From positions 27,151,176-27,215,175 of the forward strand of contig NC_135550.1 in the NCBI RefSeq assembly GCF_964340395.1: 64,000 nucleotides of DNA, given 5' to 3'. A program made the translations under genes and the position numbers. The notes beneath the pieces were generated by a model, which saw only the letters and a program-made list of their open reading frames with translations, ran no database searches and had not been told where the DNA came from. Positions 63,545 to 64,000 of this stretch are shown piece by piece (positions within the stretch are counted from its first letter, which is position 1; each line of letters begins with the position of its first letter). The stretch comes from Glandiceps talaboti (lineage: Eukaryota > Hemichordata > Enteropneusta > Spengelidae).

Positions 63545-64000
63545 CGTGTATCTACGTGTATCTATGTATATGTGTTGGTGTTGTGCTTATGCATATGGTA
63601 TGAAGATATATCTTTGTCAATTTATTTGTTTGTTAAAATGGTATTTCTTTGTAATTCTTACATTTAAGCCTATTTACAAGCTTTGTTTATTCCCATCAGG
63701 TTATTGGAACATTGGTATCTGTAAGTTGGGCAGTGATTGACGTGGACGATGTTGCAAGCTCCTTAGTTTTCAATATGATGGGTGGAACCTACTCGCCCTA
63801 TTTTAGTCTCAGTGGGGGACCAGATCTCCGTATTGCCCAGATTATGGATTACGAAGCAACATTCCCTGTACCGTTTACTCTTTTATTTTCCGTTACTGAC
63901 CCAGCTGGAGGAAAAGACTACATGACCCTGAGTGTTCATCTTCAAAACATCAACGACAACTCTCCAGTCTTTACTCAAGCACTGTACACAGGATCAGTGT
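54646..64000 (+). CDS. Cadherin-repeat protein, 5' part (runs off the right edge)
   Basis: Exons 54646-54715, 59555-59737, 59878-60240, 60824-61135, 61843-62145, 62344-62652, 63156-63352 and 63700 onward join in phase for about 679 residues. Exon 1 encodes a signal peptide (MDKPTIFFVWIVLFGNL, then HFGQA). Six cadherin repeats and the start of a seventh follow. Repeat ends are marked by DPDPPQF, DENEPVQI, DVPEGPAI, DENEPPQI, DTDEPPRF and DNSPVF. Calcium-site motifs in the repeats read FDYE, FDYE, LDYL, LDFE, FDFE and MDYE. The third lacks the usual Glu, so calcium binding there may be weak. Exons 2 to 6 are flanked by phase-1 introns that cut each repeat in its middle. No membrane segment is reached, so secreted versus membrane-bound, and the exact family (FAT, CDH23 or PCDH15-like), stay open. 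The model is strong for exons 2-8 and good for exon 1. Confidence 0.9.
57890..58110. repeat. Dispersed repeat, copy 2
   Basis: TACGTCACGACAACCCGTGC, ATATGAGTCAAAATGTTCAA and CATTCAGTCGGAAAATA line up in order with 19590-19830 at moderate similarity, showing a repeat family shared by two distant introns. Confidence 0.5.
59180..59290. repeat. (GAT)n trinucleotide array
   Basis: About 36 GAT units with GAA and GGT interruptions. Long Met or His frames across it are artefacts. Confidence 0.95.
60241..60509. repeat. (GTAT)n-(GTAC)n-(GTGC)n-(ATGC)n-(GTAT)n array abutting a splice donor
   Basis: About 29 GTAT units begin at the first base of the intron after the exon ending at 60240, then change stepwise to GTAC, GTGC, ATGC and back to GTAT, with TGGGG variants at the end. 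Every unit change is one substitution, and the tract is alternating purine-pyrimidine throughout. Confidence 0.95.
61707..61738. repeat. (GGT)n microsatellite
   Basis: About ten GGT units in a cadherin intron. Confidence 0.9.
62937..63006. repeat. (GGT)n/(GGC)n microsatellite
   Basis: About 20 units, mostly GGT with three GGC, in a cadherin intron. A short GAAA array (62814-62836) lies just upstream. Confidence 0.9.
63478..63543. repeat. (CTGT)n microsatellite
   Basis: About 16 perfect CTGT units in the intron before the last visible cadherin exon. Confidence 0.95.

Overview
The window looks like nuclear DNA from an invertebrate animal. It is AT-rich, its genes are split by GT-AG introns, it carries many long microsatellites and minisatellites, and it has tRNA-derived SINE-like and LINE-like fragments. 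I cannot place the organism more closely; a marine invertebrate (deuterostome or lophotrochozoan) is a guess. All gene models below were built by hand from splice sites, reading phases and family resemblance. No search or transcript data were available.

Layout, left to right. (1) 1-358 is a three-monomer higher-order tandem repeat that runs off the left edge. (2) 359-8398 holds no recognisable coding sequence, only SINE-like, minisatellite and tandem-duplication sequence. (3) 8451-20719, plus strand, is a complete nine-coding-exon FUT8 gene (core alpha-1,6-fucosyltransferase, 595 codons). (4) 20.8-26.4 kb is repeat-rich and gene-free. (5) 26.4-36.6 kb, minus strand, is a tandem cluster of KCTD7/14-like BTB genes. 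Two are single-BTB genes. A third model joins two neighbouring BTB exons in phase into a double-BTB protein. A fourth keeps an intron inside the BTB domain and is closest to vertebrate KCTD7. (6) 38.9-51.0 kb, plus strand, is a tandem pair of complete nine-exon mitochondrial-clan cytochrome P450 genes (518 and 520 codons). They share a DR1-like plus CCAAT motif upstream of the start. In the second copy this motif has been separated from the start codon by a foldback-type element. (7) 51.0-54.6 kb shows nothing recognisable. (8) 54646 to the right edge, plus strand, is the 5' part of a secreted or membrane cadherin-repeat gene, with a signal-peptide exon, a 4.8 kb intron, then exons whose phase-1 introns fall mid-repeat. 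One splice donor is the first unit of a long GTAT microsatellite.

The gene groups have no obvious shared pathway: Golgi N-glycan core fucosylation, BTB proteins of probable cullin-3 adaptor type, mitochondrial sterol/steroid-type hydroxylases, and a cell-adhesion protein. The most unusual points are the predicted double-BTB gene and the coding exons reduced to the start codon in the KCTD cluster. Also unusual are the insertion splitting the P450 promoter, a second foldback-like element with tandem-array ends inside a P450 intron, and the microsatellite donor in the cadherin gene.
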